A stretch of 64,000 bases of DNA from Pseudonocardia cypriaca (GTDB lineage Bacteria > Actinomycetota > Actinomycetes > Mycobacteriales > Pseudonocardiaceae). Below, in pieces: positions 52,453-61,304 of the stretch. The position numbers and the translations under genes are program-made. Position 1 is the stretch's first letter. Each line of letters begins with the position of its first letter. The DNA lies in NCBI RefSeq assembly GCF_006717045.1, contig NZ_VFPH01000001.1:2356001-2420000 (forward strand). Direction: 5' to 3'. The notes below the pieces were generated by a model. It saw only the letters and a list, made by a program, of their open reading frames with translations, made no database searches and was not told where the DNA came from.

Positions 52453-53544
52453 GTGACGACCCAGGACACCGCGGCGCCCTGCTCGCAACGGGCGTCCACC
52501 CGCGTGGACGTCGCGATCCTGGGCGTCAGGGTCGACGCCCCCGTCTCCCGCCGCGCGGGGGCCGGCCCGAGCGACGACGGACACGTCCTGCTGGACGGTC
52601 GCGCCACCGCGCTCCCGATCAACCCGGCGAGCCCGTACACGATCCGCGGCGGGCGGCTGCTGCTCGACGGTGCCGACCTCGGGCTGGAGGCCGAGCCGGT
52701 CCGGCGGCCGCGGTTCTACGACCTGGTAACGGCCGACGGGGTGCCGTACGAGCAGCTCGCTCGCCTGCACGGGCGCGACGTTCTCGCCACCACGGTCGTG
52801 CAGACCTGCATCCGCTACGCCGAGGACCAGCGGTGCCGGTTCTGCGCGATCGAGGCGTCGCTCGCGGCGGGCGCGACCACCGCGGTGAAGAGCCCGGCGC
52901 AGCTCGCCGAGGTGGCCGAGGCCGCGGTCCGGCTGGACGGGGTGCGCCAGATGGTGCTGACCACCGGCACCACGAACGGTCGCGACCGGGGCGCCCGCCA
53001 CCTCGCCCGTTGCGTGCGGGGCGTCCTGGACGCCGTGCCGGGACTGCCGATCCAGGTGCAGTGCGAGCCACCGGCCCCGGAGGACCTCGCGGCGATCAGA
53101 GAGCTGCACGACGCCGGGGCGACGGCGATCGGCATCCACGTCGAGTCGCTCGACGACGGCGTGCGCGCCCGGTGGATGCCCGGCAAGGCCACCGTGCCGC
53201 TCGTGCAGTACGAGGCCGCGTGGGACGAGGCGGTGCGTGTCTTCGGTCGCAACCGGGTGTCGACCTACCTGCTGGTCGGCCTCGGCGAGGACCCGGACGA
53301 CCTCGTCGCAGGCGCGCTGCGGCTGGCCGACCGCGGCGTCTACCCGTTCGTGGTGCCCTACCGGCCGCTCGCCGGCACCCTCGCGATGGCCGACGGCGTC
53401 GGGCCGCCCGACCCGGTCGTGCTGGAGAGCGTCACCAGGCGGGTGGCGGTCGGCCTGCGGGCCCGGGGCATGTTCGGCGCCGACCAGGGCGCCGGGTGCG
53501 CGGCCTGCGGGGCGTGCAGCGCGTTGCAGGCGGCCGGGGCGTGA
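52453..53544 (+). CDS. MSMEG_0568 family radical SAM protein
   Basis: The product is 363 residues. The cluster ligands form a non-standard CX8CX2C (Cys119, Cys128, Cys131 in TCIRYAEDQRCRFCAIE), followed by QMVLTTGTTNGRD and IGIHVESLDDGVRARWMPGK. A C-terminal CAACGACSAL may bind an auxiliary cluster. This is the radical SAM member of Nit1C-type clusters; its substrate is not known. The start is GTG. It overlaps the GNAT/AIR-synthase gene (GTGA). Confidence 0.93.
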   Translation: MTTQDTAAPCSQRASTRVDVAILGVRVDAPVSRRAGAGPSDDGHVLLDGRATALPINPASPYTIRGGRLLLDGADLGLEAEPVRRPRFYDLVTADGVPYEQLARLHGRDVLATTVVQTCIRYAEDQRCRFCAIEASLAAGATTAVKSPAQLAEVAEAAVRLDGVRQMVLTTGTTNGRDRGARHLARCVRGVLDAVPGLPIQVQCEPPAPEDLAAIRELHDAGATAIGIHVESLDDGVRARWMPGKATVPLVQYEAAWDEAVRVFGRNRVSTYLLVGLGEDPDDLVAGALRLADRGVYPFVVPYRPLAGTLAMADGVGPPDPVVLESVTRRVAVGLRARGMFGADQGAGCAACGACSALQAAGA

Positions 53545-55010
53545 CCGGCGAGGTCCTGCTGGTCGGCGCCGGCGCCCCGATCGCCAGGGGCAGCGCTGCG
53601 GATACCGCATCGCTCGTGCGCAACGTCCTGCTCGTCGACCACCGGGCCGCGCCGGACGTGCCGGCGTGGCGGATCGAGGAGGCCGACGGCGCCGGGCGCC
53701 GCGCGCACACCGCGCTGAGGCACCGGGCGTTCGTCGCGGAACAGGGGTTGTTCGCCGGCACCGACCGCGACGCAGCGGACGACGATCCGCGCACCCGGGT
53801 GCTGGTGGCCCGGGCCGTGGGCGGGGCCGTGCTCGGCGGGGTCCGGTTGGGCCCGGTCGACCCGGGCGGGTCCGACGTGGGCTGGTGGACCGGCTCCCGG
53901 TTGGTGGCGGCGCCCGGCGCGCCGCGCGGGGTGGGGCCGGCGCTGGTCCGGGCGGCCTGCGCGACCGCGGAGGCGGCCGGGGCGCTGCGTTTCGACGCTA
54001 CCGTCCAGGACCGCTACGAGCGGATGTTCACCCGGCTCGGCTGGAGCCGCACCGGAGCGGCGGTCGTCAGCGGGCGCCCGCACGCTGCGATGACCTGGCC
54101 GGTCGGGCGGCTCGCCGCGCTGGCCCGCGCCACCAAGGGGCCGCTGGGCGGGCTGCTCGCCGGCATGCACCTGGGCGGGGCGGGGTTCGTCGGCGACGAC
54201 GGCGCGCCGGTGCCCGGCACGGACGTCGTCGCGGCGTGCGACGCGATCCTGCCGTCGATGGTCGAGCGCGACCCCGAATGGGCCGGCTGGTGCGGCGTGC
54301 TCGTGAACGTGAACGACCTGTCCGCGATGGGCGCCGCCCCGCTCGGCCTGCTCGACGCGGTGGCCGGCCGGGATGCGTCCTTCACCGCGCGGGTGCTGGC
54401 CGGGCTGCGCTCGGCGAGCACGGCATGGGCCGTGCCGGTGCTCGGCGGGCACACCCAGCTCGGCGTGCCCGCGGCCCTGTCCGTCACCGCGCTTGGCCGC
54501 ACCGACCGGCCCGTGCCCGCGGGCGGTGGGCGGCCGGGGCACGCCGTGCGGCTCACCGCCGACCTCGGCGGCGGCTGGCGGCGCGACCACACCGGACGGC
54601 AGTGGGACTCGACGACCGGGCGGACCACCGAGGAGCTGCGGCTCATGGGCTCGGCCGTCGCCCGCACGGCACCGGCGGCCGCCAAGGACGTCAGCATGGC
54701 CGGGCTCGTCGGCACGCTCGGCATGCTCGCGGAGGCGAGCGGATGCGGCGCCGTGCTCGACGTCGCCGCGGTGCCCCGCCCGGCCGCGGCCACCGTCGGG
54801 GACTGGTTCACCTGCTTCCCCGGCTCGGCCTTCCTCACCGCTGACGCTCCCGACCGCGCCGTCGCCCCCGCCGGCCCGGCCACCACCGCCACGTGCGGCG
54901 AGCTGGTGCCCGGCGCAGGGGTGGCCCTGCGGTGGCCGGACGGCTCGCTCACCCCCGCCCTGCCCGGGGCGGTCACCGGGCTCGGTCCCGCGACTGGAGA
55001 AACCGCATGA
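53541..55010 (+). CDS. MSMEG_0567/Sll0787 family protein: GNAT domain fused to an AIR-synthase-like domain
   Basis: The product is 489 residues. Residues about 50-195 form a GNAT N-acetyltransferase-like domain (RHRAFVAEQGLFAGTDRD; PRGVGPALVRAACATAEAAGALRFDATVQDRYERMFTRLGWSRTG). Residues about 205-480 resemble the AIR-synthase/ThiL ATP-binding fold (WCGVLVNVNDLSAMGAAPLGLLDAV, GGHTQLGVPAALSVTALG). In cyanobacterial Nit1C clusters these are two separate genes; the fused form is known in actinobacteria. Reaction unknown. It is coupled to both neighbours. Confidence 0.9.
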   Translation: MTGEVLLVGAGAPIARGSAADTASLVRNVLLVDHRAAPDVPAWRIEEADGAGRRAHTALRHRAFVAEQGLFAGTDRDAADDDPRTRVLVARAVGGAVLGGVRLGPVDPGGSDVGWWTGSRLVAAPGAPRGVGPALVRAACATAEAAGALRFDATVQDRYERMFTRLGWSRTGAAVVSGRPHAAMTWPVGRLAALARATKGPLGGLLAGMHLGGAGFVGDDGAPVPGTDVVAACDAILPSMVERDPEWAGWCGVLVNVNDLSAMGAAPLGLLDAVAGRDASFTARVLAGLRSASTAWAVPVLGGHTQLGVPAALSVTALGRTDRPVPAGGGRPGHAVRLTADLGGGWRRDHTGRQWDSTTGRTTEELRLMGSAVARTAPAAAKDVSMAGLVGTLGMLAEASGCGAVLDVAAVPRPAAATVGDWFTCFPGSAFLTADAPDRAVAPAGPATTATCGELVPGAGVALRWPDGSLTPALPGAVTGLGPATGETA

Positions 55011-56026
55011 CCACCACCCTCGCGGCCGTCGCCGCACCCTTCGGGCGCGATCTCGACGCCTGCTTCGCCCGCATCGACGAGCTGCTCACCGACGCCCGCG
55101 CGCGCGGCGTCCAGCTGCTCGCGCTCCCCGAGGCGGCGCTCGGCGGATACCTCGCCGACCTAGTGCCCCCCGCCGGAAGTCCGCCACGTATCTCGACGGC
55201 CCAGCTTCCCGCTGGGCGCACCGGCGAGCCGCCCGAGTATGTCCAATACGAGGGACGCCCCGCCGGCACACCCAGCGAAAACCTGGATCCGCCGATATCC
55301 GCAACGGACTCCCGGCGGGGGGCACTAGGCGATCACGGCGTCAAGCGGGTGCTGCCCCGCGACGCGCTGCCGCCCGCCCTTGACGTCGACGGGCCCGAGA
55401 TCGCCAGGCTCGCCCGGATGGCAGGCGACGTGGTCGTCACCGCGGGCTTCTGCGAGTCCGACGGCACCTCGCGCTACAACACCGTCGTCGCCGTGACCGG
55501 CGACGGGGTGCTCGGCGTGCACCGCAAGGTGCACCAGCCGCTCGGGGAGTCCAACAGCTACGCCGCGGGCGACCGGTTCTGCGCGTTCGACTCTCCGGTG
55601 GGCCGGCTGGGCATGCTGATCTGCTACGACAAGGCCTTCCCCGAGGCCGCCCGCACCCTCGCCCTGGACGGGGCCGAGATCATCGTGTGCGTCTCGGCGT
55701 GGCCCGCGGCGCGCACGGCGGCGAGCCCGGACCTCGCCGAGGACCGCTGGACGCACCGCTTCGACCTGTTCGACCGCGCCCGAGCGCTGGAGAACCAGGT
55801 GGTGTGGGTGGCGTCCAACCAGTCCGGCACGTTCGGCTCGCTGCGGTTCGTGTGCAGCGCGAAGGTCGTCGGCCCCGGCGGCGACGTGCTGGCCACCACC
55901 GGCGTCGCACCCGGCATGGCCGTCGCCGATGTCGACGTGCCCGCCGTGCTCGCCGGCGCCCGCCGTTCCATGGCGCACCTGCGCGACCGCCGCCCCGAGA
56001 CATACGGAGTGCCCACCGGTGTATGA
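55007..56026 (+). CDS. Nit1C-type nitrilase, with a 55-residue MITE-encoded insertion
   Basis: The product is 339 residues. The catalytic set is complete: Glu42 in LPEAALGGY, Lys174 in VHRKVHQP and Cys206 in LICYDKAFPE, with Glu181 also kept. Nitrilases of this type turn nitriles to acids and ammonia. Residues 53-107 (after GGYLADL) are foreign. They come from a 161-bp inverted-repeat element plus its duplicated target, lie directly after the catalytic-Glu segment, and raise the chain from about 284 to 339 residues. Removing them restores GGYLADLGDHGVKRVLP without a frame change. Activity is uncertain. Start and stop overlap both neighbours (ATGA; GTGTATGA). Confidence 0.9.
   Translation: MTTTLAAVAAPFGRDLDACFARIDELLTDARARGVQLLALPEAALGGYLADLVPPAGSPPRISTAQLPAGRTGEPPEYVQYEGRPAGTPSENLDPPISATDSRRGALGDHGVKRVLPRDALPPALDVDGPEIARLARMAGDVVVTAGFCESDGTSRYNTVVAVTGDGVLGVHRKVHQPLGESNSYAAGDRFCAFDSPVGRLGMLICYDKAFPEAARTLALDGAEIIVCVSAWPAARTAASPDLAEDRWTHRFDLFDRARALENQVVWVASNQSGTFGSLRFVCSAKVVGPGGDVLATTGVAPGMAVADVDVPAVLAGARRSMAHLRDRRPETYGVPTGV
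55164..55324. mobile_element. MITE inserted in frame in the nitrilase gene (IS630/Tc1-like ends)
   Basis: The element is 161 bp. Left end TGCCCCCCGCCGGAAGTCCG and right end CGGACTCCCGGCGGGGGGCA are inverted repeats matching at 19 of 20 positions. Both sides carry CTAG (55160-55163 and 55325-55328), either a 4-bp duplication or a duplicated TA within a CTAG target, as IS630-type elements prefer. It encodes no transposase and is less GC-rich than the host gene. With the duplicated bases it adds 165 bp, exactly 55 codons, and has no stop in the host frame. A short internal hairpin, CCCAGC-TTCC-C-GCTGGG, is present. Confidence 0.88.
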
Positions 56027-57305
56027 GCAGACCACGTGGGGCGCACCCCGGGTGCCCTTCCCCTCCCACATCCCGGTCGCCGTCGTCGGCGGTGGGCAGG
56101 CCGGCCTCGCGATGTCGTGGTGCCTGCGCCGGCGAGGGGTCGCCCACGTCGTGCTGGAGCGCAAGACGATCGCGCACGAGTGGTCCGACGCCCGCTGGGA
56201 CAGCTTCTGCCTGGTCACCCCGAACTGGCAGTGCCGGCTGCCGGGCTGGCCCTACCGCGGCGACGACCCGGACGGCTTCATGGTCCGCGACGAGATCGTG
56301 GCGTACGTCCGCGCCTACGCGGCCTCGTTCGACCCGCCGGTGCTCGAGCACACCCCGGTGGACGGGCTCGCCGCCGGACCGGACGGAGGGTTCGTCCTCA
56401 CGACCCCGGCCGGGACGCTCTCCGCGGATCACGTCGTGCTCGCCACCGGCGGCTACCACCGGCCCTTCGTGCCCGCCTGGGCCCACCGGCTGCCCGAGCG
56501 GATCGCGCAGGTGCACTCCTCGGCCTACCGCAACCCGCAGCAGCTCCCGGCCGGCGACGTGCTCGTGGTCGGTACCGGGCAGTCCGGCGCGCAGATCGCC
56601 GAGGACCTGCACCTCGCCGGCCGCTCCGTGCACCTCGCCGTCGGACGTGCGCCACGCATCGCGCGGTTCTACCGCGGCCGCGACATGGTGGCCTGGCTGC
56701 ACGACATGGGCCACTACGACATGCCCGTCGAACAGCACCGCAACGGCGAGGCGGCGCGCCTGGGCACCAACCACTACGTCACCGGCCGCGACGGCGGGCG
56801 CGACATCGACCTGCGCGCGTTCGCCCGCGACGGCATGCGGCTCTACGGGAGGCTCACCGGTCTGCGTGGCGGGGTGCTGGCGTTCGCCCACGACCTGGCC
56901 GCCAACCTGGACGCGGCCGACCGGGTCAGCGAGAACGCCAAGGACCTGGTCGACCGGCACATCGCCGAGGCCGGACTCCACGCGCCCACCGAACCGCGGT
57001 ACCGGCCGGTGTGGGCACCGCGGCCGGATCACCCAGCAGCGCTCGACCTGGACCGGATCTCCGGTGTCGTCTGGTGCACCGGCTTCCGCAGCAACTGGAG
57101 CTGGGTTCGCGTGCCCGCGTTCGACGGGCGCGGCTACCCGACCCACTCCCGCGGCCTCACCAGCGTGCCCGGCCTGTCCGTGCTCGGGCTGCCGTGGCTG
57201 CACACCTGGGGCTCGGGCCGGTTCGCCGGGATCGCCCGCGACGCGGAGTACCTCGCCGAGCACATCGCGACCGCTGTGCAGCCGGCGCTGGCGGCGGCCG
57301 GATGA
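56019..57305 (+). CDS. MSMEG_0569 family flavin-dependent monooxygenase
   Basis: The product is 428 residues. The FAD site is VAVVGGGQAGLAMSWCLRRRG (about 20-40) and the NADPH site is VLVVGTGQSGAQIAEDL (about 185). GYHRPFVPAW lies between them, and the late VVWCTGFRSNWSWV is also typical of group B flavin monooxygenases. In Nit1C-type clusters this is a constant member; its substrate is unknown. The GTG start lies within the last codons of the nitrilase gene. The stop overlaps the next ATG. Confidence 0.92.
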   Translation: MYEQTTWGAPRVPFPSHIPVAVVGGGQAGLAMSWCLRRRGVAHVVLERKTIAHEWSDARWDSFCLVTPNWQCRLPGWPYRGDDPDGFMVRDEIVAYVRAYAASFDPPVLEHTPVDGLAAGPDGGFVLTTPAGTLSADHVVLATGGYHRPFVPAWAHRLPERIAQVHSSAYRNPQQLPAGDVLVVGTGQSGAQIAEDLHLAGRSVHLAVGRAPRIARFYRGRDMVAWLHDMGHYDMPVEQHRNGEAARLGTNHYVTGRDGGRDIDLRAFARDGMRLYGRLTGLRGGVLAFAHDLAANLDAADRVSENAKDLVDRHIAEAGLHAPTEPRYRPVWAPRPDHPAALDLDRISGVVWCTGFRSNWSWVRVPAFDGRGYPTHSRGLTSVPGLSVLGLPWLHTWGSGRFAGIARDAEYLAEHIATAVQPALAAAG

Positions 57306-58117
57306 AGATCGCTGCGGTGGCAGCGCACTTCGGCCGCGACATCGACCAGTGCCTCACCAAGATCGAGATGATCATCGGGGCGGCGGCGTCCCAGGACGTC
57401 GACCTGCTCGTGTTCCCGGACGCGACGATCGGCGGTTACCTCGGCACCTTCGCCGGCACCGACGAGACCGGGCTGCCGCCCGTGCTCACCGAGGACGCGC
57501 CGGAGCTCAAGCGGGTGGCCGCCGCGGCCGGGGACATGGTCGTCTGCCTCGGCTATCGGGAGTTCGGCCCCGACCTGCCCTACAACGCCTCGGTGTGCCT
57601 GACCGGTGACGGCGTGCTGGGCCGGCACCGCAAGGTGCACCAGCCGGTCGGCGAGGCGAGCGTGTACCGGGCGGGCGACCGGTTCTCCGCTTTCGACACG
57701 CCGGTCGGGCGGCTGGGGATGCTGATCGACTACGACAAGACCTTCCCCGAGGCCGCCCGCACGCTGGCCGCCGGCGGCGCGCTGATGATCGCCTGCCTCT
57801 CCGCGTGGCCCGCGAGCCTCACCAACCGCGCCCCGCGGCTGGTGCAGGACCGGCAGACGCGGCTGTTCGACCTCTACGACTGCGCCCGCGCCGCGGAGAA
57901 CCAGGTGGTGTGGGTCTCGGCGAACCAGACCGGCACGATGGGCCGGTTGCGGTTCCTCGGCCAGTCGAAGGTGGTCGGGCCGGGCGGGGAGGTGCTCGCC
58001 CGCACGTGGGCGAAGGCCGGGCTCGCGCTCACCGAGCTGGACGTGGCCGGCGAGGTCGCCCGTGCGCGGACGGTGCTCTCGCACCTCGCCGAGCGGCGGC
58101 CCGAGACGTACGCATGA
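57302..58117 (+). CDS. Nitrilase-fold protein lacking the catalytic Glu and Cys
   Basis: The product is 271 residues and is clearly similar to the nitrilase at 55007 (GDGVLGRHRKVHQPVGE..., GRLGMLIDYDKTFPEAARTLA...). The catalytic Glu is Asp40 (VFPDATIGGY) and the nucleophile Cys is Asp143 (LIDYDKTFPE), both read from GAC codons. Lys111 and Glu118 remain. Without the Cys no thioimidate can form, so it should not be a nitrilase. It could be a hydrolase of another kind, a structural partner for the active subunit, or a sensor. ATGA overlap with the monooxygenase; the glycosyltransferase gene follows at 9 bp. Confidence 0.9.
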   Translation: MKIAAVAAHFGRDIDQCLTKIEMIIGAAASQDVDLLVFPDATIGGYLGTFAGTDETGLPPVLTEDAPELKRVAAAAGDMVVCLGYREFGPDLPYNASVCLTGDGVLGRHRKVHQPVGEASVYRAGDRFSAFDTPVGRLGMLIDYDKTFPEAARTLAAGGALMIACLSAWPASLTNRAPRLVQDRQTRLFDLYDCARAAENQVVWVSANQTGTMGRLRFLGQSKVVGPGGEVLARTWAKAGLALTELDVAGEVARARTVLSHLAERRPETYA

Positions 58118-58126
58118 GGATCGCCC

Positions 58127-59242
58127 ATGAAGATCGCACTGCTGACGTACTCGACGAAGCCGCGTGGCGGGGTGGTGCACACGCTCGCGCTCGCCGAGGC
58201 GCTGGCCCGAGCCGGGCAGGAGGTCACCGTCTGGTCGCTGGGCCGCGGCGGCGACGCCGCGTTCTTCCGGCCGGTCGACCCCGCGGTGACCGTGCGGCTG
58301 GTGCCGTTCCCGGACCTGCCGGACGAGGACGTCGGCGACCGCATCCTGCGCTCGATCGCCGTCCTCGGCGCCGCGTTCGCCGGCAGCGGCGAGAGCTACG
58401 ACGTCGTGCACGCGCAGGACTGCATCAGCGCCAACGCGGTGCCGGGCTGCATTCGTACCGTCCACCACCTCGACACCTTCACCACGCCTGCGCTCGCCGA
58501 CTGCCACGACCGGGCGGTGGCCCGGCCGCGCACGCTCGTCTGCGTCTCGGCCGCGGTGGCCGCCGAGGTCGAGCGCGGATGGGGCCGTCGGCCCACCGTC
58601 ATCCCCAACGGCGTGGACGCCGCCCGCTTCGCCGCGGCCGCAGGGCCGGCCGGGGCCGCCGGCCGCATGCGGTGGCGGGAGCGGCTCGGCCGCTACGTCC
58701 TCGCCGTGGGCGGGATCGAGCCGCGCAAGGGCACGCTGGACCTCGTCGAGGCCGTGGCGCTCGTCCGGCAGGCGTGTCCGGACCTCGCGCTGGTGGTGGC
58801 GGGCGGCGAGACGCTGTTCGACTACCGCGACTACCGAGCCCGCGTCGACTCCCGGGCCGCCGAGCTGGGCGTCGCGCCGATCGTGCTCGGCCCGGTCCCG
58901 CACACCGACCTACCGGAGCTGGTGGCCGCCGCCGACGTGTTCGCCTTCCCGTCCACCAAGGAGGGGTTCGGCCTCGCGGCGATGGAGGCCCTCGCAGCGG
59001 GCGTTCCGCTGGTCGTTCGCGACCTGCCGGTGCTCCGCGAGGTCTTCGACGGCGCCGCGGCGTTCGCCACGACCCCGCGGGGCTTCGCCGGGGAGCTGCT
59101 CGCGGCGGCGGGCGGCGGCCACCCGGGACGGCTCGCCGCCGGGAGGGCGCTCGCCGCCCGGCACACCTGGGACGCCGCAGCGGCGGCACACCTGGACGTC
59201 TACGAGCGCACTCGTACCGCCGAGCAGCGAGCCGGTGTGTGA
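58127..59242 (+). CDS. MSMEG_0565 family glycosyltransferase (GT4 type)
   Basis: The product is 371 residues with the GT-B fold. An N-terminal GGVVHTLALAEALARAGQEVTVWSLG is followed by VIPNGVD, GGIEPRKGTLDLVEAVAL and the donor-site glutamates in STKEGFGLAAMEALAAGVPLV. It is the usual last member of the mycobacterial Nit1C cluster. It should move a sugar from a nucleotide donor to an unknown acceptor, cytosolic or at the inner face of the membrane. It follows the nitrilase-like gene by nine bases. Confidence 0.92.
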   Translation: MKIALLTYSTKPRGGVVHTLALAEALARAGQEVTVWSLGRGGDAAFFRPVDPAVTVRLVPFPDLPDEDVGDRILRSIAVLGAAFAGSGESYDVVHAQDCISANAVPGCIRTVHHLDTFTTPALADCHDRAVARPRTLVCVSAAVAAEVERGWGRRPTVIPNGVDAARFAAAAGPAGAAGRMRWRERLGRYVLAVGGIEPRKGTLDLVEAVALVRQACPDLALVVAGGETLFDYRDYRARVDSRAAELGVAPIVLGPVPHTDLPELVAAADVFAFPSTKEGFGLAAMEALAAGVPLVVRDLPVLREVFDGAAAFATTPRGFAGELLAAAGGGHPGRLAAGRALAARHTWDAAAAAHLDVYERTRTAEQRAGV

Positions 59243-59268
59243 GTGGCGGGAGGTGCGGGTGCAGACGG

Positions 59269-61032
59269 TTACAGGGTCGCCATGCCGCCACCGGCGATGG
59301 CGGGCGACGCGGCCGCGCGCATGCGGCGCAGCAACCGTGACGTCACCGGCCGCACCAGCGGGTGCTGGCCGCCGTTCGCCGCCGCCGCCTCCTGCCACGC
59401 GGCCGCGCGCGCCTCGAACGTCGTGGCGTCGCCCAGCTCGACGCAGTCGAGGGTGTCGTCGTCGAGATCGATGACGATCGTGTCGCCGTCCTCGATCAGG
59501 GCGATCGGTCCGCCCAGTGCCGCCTCCGGACCGACGTGGCCGATCACCAGGCCGACCGAGCCGCCGGAGAAACGGGCGTCGGTCATCAGGGCGATCGAGA
59601 TGCCCTTCTGCCGGCACAGCGTGGTGATCCGGGACGTCGGGTCGAGCATCTCCGGCATGCCCGGTGCGCCGCGCGGCCCCTCGTAGCGGATCACGACCAT
59701 GTCCTGGTCGGCGAACACGTCCGGGGTGTCGATGAGGGCGTGCAGCAGGTCCTGCTCGCTGTTGAACACCCGCGCCCGGCCGACGAACCGGTTGTCCACG
59801 ATCCCGGTCTCCACGCCGGCGAGCTTGAGCACCGCGCCGCCCTCGGGGGCCACGTTGCCCGACAGCAGGCGCAGCCCGCCGGTCGGCTTGAACGGCGCCG
59901 AAACCGGGTGGACGACCTCTCCGTCCGGCGCGGGCGGGTCGATCCGGGCGACCTGCTCGGCGAGCGTCTCGCCCGTGCACGTCATCGGCGAGCCGTCGAG
60001 GATGCCGGCGTCGAGCAGCTCCTTGACCACGACCGGGAGACCGCCGACGGCGTCGATGTCGACCATGCTGTACTTCCCGAACGGGCGTGCGTTGATCAGC
60101 ACCGGCACCGTGCGGGAGAGCTGGTTGAACTCCTGCTGGGACATCACCTCGGTCCAGAAGTCGATGCCCGCGGCGCGCGCGATCTCCGGAGCGTGCAGCA
60201 CCACGTTGGTCGAGCCGCCCATCGCGATGGCGACGATCGTGGCGTTGCGGAACGCGGTGGGGGTGGCGATGTCGCGCGGTGTGATCCCGCGCTGCGTCAT
60301 GATCTCCAGGCAGTCGACGACCTGCTCGGGGAACACCTCGGTGCGCCGCGGGTCCTCGGACGCTGGCGACACCATGTGCAGCGGTTCGAGCCCCAGCAGG
60401 GCGATGAACGACTGCATCGTGTTGTAGGTGAACATGCCGCCGCAGCTGCCGTAGCCGGGGCAGGCGTTGCGGGCCCAGCGCTCGCGCTTCTCCGGGTCCG
60501 GGTCACCCGCCACCTGGAAGCAGCTCACCAGGTCGATCGTCTCGCCGGTGAGCGGGTCGGTGCCGGGGCGGATCGAGCCGTCCGACAGCACCACCGCGGG
60601 CACGTTGCGCTCCATGATCGCCGCGGTGGCGCCGACCGGCGGCTTGTCGCACGCGACGACCGCGACCAGGCCGCGGATGTCGCTTCCCTCGAAGTGCAGG
60701 GACAGGCCGTCGTTCGTGGTCTCGCGGCCGATGAGCGAGTACCGCATCTGCGGCGTGCCGTTGCGCTGGCCGTCGGAGATGCCGCCCGAGTAGTTGGGGG
60801 CCAGCAGGCGAACCGGTAGGTCGCGCTCGGAGATTCGGCGGCCCATCGCCGCGTGCACGGCCTCGACCTTCTCGTTCACGCCCACGTAGCAGATGCTGTC
60901 GCCCAGCGTGCCGACCACACCCCACGGCGCCCCGTGGATCCGGTCGACGTCCTGGCCCAGCGCCTTCGCGGTGGCCACGGCCTGGCAGTCCTGACCGGGC
61001 CGCCAGACGTCCTGGCCGTTCGGCTCACTCAT
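59269..61032 (-). CDS. IlvD/Edd family dehydratase (dihydroxy-acid dehydratase-like)
   Basis: The product is 587 residues. Candidate iron-sulfur cysteines are Cys48 (GDSICYVG), Cys128 (VACDKPPVG) and the CPGYGSCGGMFTYNTM region (Cys191 and Cys197). NATIVAIAMGGSTNVVLHAPEIA is typical of the family. The enzyme could act in branched-chain amino-acid synthesis or on sugar acids; there is no ilvB, ilvC or ilvE near, so it may be an accessory paralogue. It lies 26 bp from, and convergent with, the last nitrilase-cluster gene. GAGGAGATGTACCG precedes the ATG. Confidence 0.92.
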   Translation of the reverse strand: MSEPNGQDVWRPGQDCQAVATAKALGQDVDRIHGAPWGVVGTLGDSICYVGVNEKVEAVHAAMGRRISERDLPVRLLAPNYSGGISDGQRNGTPQMRYSLIGRETTNDGLSLHFEGSDIRGLVAVVACDKPPVGATAAIMERNVPAVVLSDGSIRPGTDPLTGETIDLVSCFQVAGDPDPEKRERWARNACPGYGSCGGMFTYNTMQSFIALLGLEPLHMVSPASEDPRRTEVFPEQVVDCLEIMTQRGITPRDIATPTAFRNATIVAIAMGGSTNVVLHAPEIARAAGIDFWTEVMSQQEFNQLSRTVPVLINARPFGKYSMVDIDAVGGLPVVVKELLDAGILDGSPMTCTGETLAEQVARIDPPAPDGEVVHPVSAPFKPTGGLRLLSGNVAPEGGAVLKLAGVETGIVDNRFVGRARVFNSEQDLLHALIDTPDVFADQDMVVIRYEGPRGAPGMPEMLDPTSRITTLCRQKGISIALMTDARFSGGSVGLVIGHVGPEAALGGPIALIEDGDTIVIDLDDDTLDCVELGDATTFEARAAAWQEAAAANGGQHPLVRPVTSRLLRRMRAAASPAIAGGGMATL

Positions 61033-61304
61033 CGGTACATCTCCTCGTTCTCGGCCAGGACATCATCGCCCCGACCCTCGCGCGGGGCGTTCGGGGGCCC
61101 CGCCTCGACCACGCCAATGGTGCAGCCCGCGGGGATCGCGGCGGCGGTCCCCGCCGCCCCGGGGCCCGGTGGGAAGCCGCTGGGCCAGCACATCGAGGTC
61201 CGGCAGGTGATGTTCACGTTCTCGGCGGACGCGTGAACGAGCAACCGATCGAGGACCTGCTGCGCCGGATGGCGCCGCAGGCCCTCGGCCTGCTTGTGCT
61301 GACG

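Noticed and set aside
61029..61244. 71-codon minus-strand frame ending in an ATGA overlap with the dehydratase gene
   Set aside because: It needs a TTG start, has no ribosome site and reads as Pro/Gly/Cys-rich sequence with no domain. The overlap is probably chance.
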